From contig CP070826.1 of the NCBI GenBank assembly GCA_020344435.1, forward strand, positions 76,192-90,006: a DNA stretch of 13,815 nt, in the 5' to 3' direction. Shown piece by piece: positions 12,195 through 13,815 of the stretch. Made by a program: the position numbers and the translations under genes. The notes below the pieces were generated by a model, which was not told the DNA's origin, did no database searches, and saw nothing but the letters and a program-made list of their open reading frames with translations. The stretch's first letter is position 1, and the number at the start of each line of letters is the position of its first letter. The stretch comes from Candidatus Bathyarchaeota archaeon. GTDB lineage: Archaea; Thermoproteota; Bathyarchaeia; Bathyarchaeales; Bathyarchaeaceae.

Positions 12195-13727
12195 ATGATT
12201 ATGGAATCATATCATTGGTGGAGCCAGAAACAGAAGGACATTGCCCGGGAAGCGAAGAAGTTTGCCGATGCGAACTTGCCGATGGGAGAAGAGGTCATGT
12301 TGACCAAGGAATTCCCGTCAGTTCCTCTGAAAGAGGTGGGAGAGAGGGGTTGGTTTGGAGCCGCAATTCCAGAAGATTATGGTGGCATAGGCATCGGCGT
12401 GACTGGCTGCTGCATTGTAGCGGAGGAGCTCAGCCGAGTCTGCTCAGCTCTGACCTGCTCCTACAGCGTAACCATGTTCGGAGGAGTAGAGCAACTCCTG
12501 AAGTTCGGGAATGAAGAACAGAAGAAGAGATGGCTGCCAGAAATCGCTAAAGGGCAGATCATCGGGGGAATTTGCATCACAGAACCGTACGCTGGCTCTG
12601 ACGCCGCGGGGATAGAGACCACCGCAAGACATGAGAAGGGCGCGTACATGCTGAATGGGAAGAAGAGATTCACAACCAACGCTGGCATCGCAGACATCTA
12701 CTGCCTCTACGCCAAGACAAGCGACAAGCCCGAGGACAAGGCCAAGTACCGGCACCTGAGCGCTTTCATAGTGGAGAAGGGCACTCCCGGATTCTCTGTG
12801 GAGAGAATAAACGAGCTGGGCGGGTGGATAGGCCTGCCAAATGGGTACTTGGATTTTGACGAGGCAGGAGTGCCTGAAGAAAATAGGCTGGGCAATGAGG
12901 GTGACGGATGGGAGATTCTCGTAGATGGATTGAACTTTGAGAGGAACCTCTTCGCCGCTGGGATGCTTGGTCCCATGCGTGAAGCCATCCGCTACGCGGT
13001 CAGCCATGCAGAGAGAAGAGTACAGTTTGGAAAGCGCACGATCGACTATCAGGTGAACCAGTTCAAAATCGCTGATATGATCTCGAAGCTGCAGACAGCC
13101 CGGTTGCTCACGTATCACGCGGCCCACCTCATGGACATGAAGAGAGACCCTGTTCTCGAAGCAACCATAGCCAAGCTCTACACCTCAGAAGCCTATGGAG
13201 AACTGATGCCTGAGGCCATCCAGGTCATGGGAGGAGACGGATGGACAAGATTCTACCCGGTTGAAGGCTTCGCCAGAGACTCCAAGGGCAACGAGATAGG
13301 AGCTGGAACAAGCGAGGTCATGCGGATGGTGCTCTTCAGATGGGGAACAAAAGCCATGGCTGAAGATCTGAAGATGCCCCCGAGACAAGTACACAAGAAA
13401 CTCGGATTTCCCATATCCACAATGGACCCATCAATGACCACACAAGTAAGTGAGACTTCAGTGCTTGAGCTGCTTGCACGAAATTACAGGGTAAACCCCG
13501 GCCTCTACATGAACCACGACGACATGAAGAGATGGATGTCAACAACAAACGAAGAATTGAGCAAGCTTCTGGAATCATTGGAGAAAGAGGGTCTCGCAAG
13601 ACTCCACCGGGATCGGCGGGGAGGAATAACGTTAGCAAGAGCCACATATAAAGGATTGAAAAAAGCGAAGCCACTCGAATACTATCAATGGTTCCCAGAC
13701 TGGGTCAAGAAAGAAACGCTCTCATAA
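12195..13727 (+). CDS. Acyl-CoA dehydrogenase with C-terminal winged-helix-like domain
   Basis: FAD enzyme that introduces a trans-2 double bond into an acyl-CoA. Residues 1-390 are a normal acyl-CoA dehydrogenase. The FAD/substrate signature is ICITEPYAGSDAAG (126-139), and the second signature is QVMGGDGWTRFYPVEGFARD (343-362). The usual catalytic Glu of the Y-E-G-T motif is Ala (A370 in EIGAGTSEV). A Glu is instead present in helix G (E249 in NFERNLFAAG), the arrangement known in isovaleryl-CoA and long-chain dehydrogenases, so a branched or longer substrate is likely. Residues about 420-490 add a winged-helix-like domain (SVLELLARN, then TNEELSKLLESLEKEGLARL, then RRGGITL). The total of 510 residues compares with a usual 380-390. 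The start is ATG 12195 (ATG 12201 also possible). It is transcribed away from the Fe-S gene. The electron acceptor, probably ETF, is not in the window. Confidence 0.9.
   Translation: MIMESYHWWSQKQKDIAREAKKFADANLPMGEEVMLTKEFPSVPLKEVGERGWFGAAIPEDYGGIGIGVTGCCIVAEELSRVCSALTCSYSVTMFGGVEQLLKFGNEEQKKRWLPEIAKGQIIGGICITEPYAGSDAAGIETTARHEKGAYMLNGKKRFTTNAGIADIYCLYAKTSDKPEDKAKYRHLSAFIVEKGTPGFSVERINELGGWIGLPNGYLDFDEAGVPEENRLGNEGDGWEILVDGLNFERNLFAAGMLGPMREAIRYAVSHAERRVQFGKRTIDYQVNQFKIADMISKLQTARLLTYHAAHLMDMKRDPVLEATIAKLYTSEAYGELMPEAIQVMGGDGWTRFYPVEGFARDSKGNEIGAGTSEVMRMVLFRWGTKAMAEDLKMPPRQVHKKLGFPISTMDPSMTTQVSETSVLELLARNYRVNPGLYMNHDDMKRWMSTTNEELSKLLESLEKEGLARLHRDRRGGITLARATYKGLKKAKPLEYYQWFPDWVKKETLS
13452..13664 (+). 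other. Winged-helix-like segment fused to the acyl-CoA dehydrogenase
   Basis: Encodes residues 420-490. The pattern is a first helix, a second helix around HDDMKRWM, a recognition-type helix EELSKLLESLEKEGLARL and a wing R-R-G-G-I-T-L followed by a last helix YKGLKKA. The call rests on pattern only. Confidence 0.6.
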
Positions 13728-13766
13728 CCTCCACAGCATACGTTGGGGCTTCTGAAGGATTGGCTG

Positions 13767-13771
13767 TTTTT
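13767..13771 (+). terminator. Possible poly-T terminator of the acyl-CoA dehydrogenase gene
   Basis: A T5 run about 40 nt after the stop codon, in an otherwise gene-free end of the window. Short, so tentative. Confidence 0.3.
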
Positions 13772-13815
13772 CATTATAGTTAGAAGCGCGCATGCACATG
13801 ATCTCTCTACATTAT

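Noticed and set aside
12444..13127. A 227-residue open frame on the minus strand opposite the acyl-CoA dehydrogenase
   Set aside because: It lies wholly antisense to a gene with clear family motifs, has no recognisable domain, and reads as a shadow frame of GC-biased coding DNA.

Overview
The window reads as archaeal chromosome of roughly balanced GC. The evidence is archaeal-type TATA boxes placed about 40-45 bp before many start codons, Shine-Dalgarno sequences of the GGAGGTGATC type, many GTG and TTG starts, biotin enzymes split into separate subunits, and a secreted transglutaminase-like protein with an Ig-like domain. The lineage is not certain. The gene styles fit mesophilic Bathyarchaeia-like or related uncultivated archaea, but nothing in the window fixes this. 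No rRNA, tRNA, CRISPR array, insertion sequence or phage gene was seen, and no gene-free stretch exceeds 300 bases (the longest, 6226-6431, is described under findings and rejected items).

Layout. At the left, on the plus strand, is a glycine C-acetyltransferase (kbl). A GNAT acetyltransferase converges on it. Next comes a four-gene minus-strand block: biotin carboxylase, biotin carrier 2, a pyruvate/oxaloacetate-type carboxyltransferase and biotin carrier 1. A plus-strand secreted transglutaminase-like protein separates this block from a second minus-strand cluster: methylmalonyl-CoA epimerase, biotin protein ligase, propionyl-CoA carboxylase carboxyltransferase subunit and a small Cys/His protein. 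At the right a minus-strand Fe-S protein and a plus-strand acyl-CoA dehydrogenase are transcribed divergently.

How the genes fit together. The acyl-CoA dehydrogenase would oxidise an acyl-CoA, perhaps a branched one such as isovaleryl-CoA. The biotin carboxylase, carriers and PccB-type subunit would interconvert propionyl-CoA and (S)-methylmalonyl-CoA, the epimerase would make the (R)-epimer, and the PycB-type subunit would interconvert pyruvate and oxaloacetate. BirA attaches biotin to both carriers. Methylmalonyl-CoA mutase and electron-transfer flavoprotein are not in the window.

The most unusual architecture is in the biotin block. Both carriers have an N-terminal region made of four tandem beta-hairpin-like units with nearly identical periodicity. 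The biotin carboxylase and the PycB-type subunit, which are unrelated catalytic proteins, end in the same roughly 44-residue tail, and each is followed at once by a carrier gene. This suggests a duplicated tail-plus-carrier module serving two carboxyltransferases with one biotin carboxylase, or a transcarboxylase-like complex. The acyl-CoA dehydrogenase with a C-terminal winged-helix-like domain, next to an Fe-S protein with an N-terminal winged-helix-like segment, is the second notable feature.
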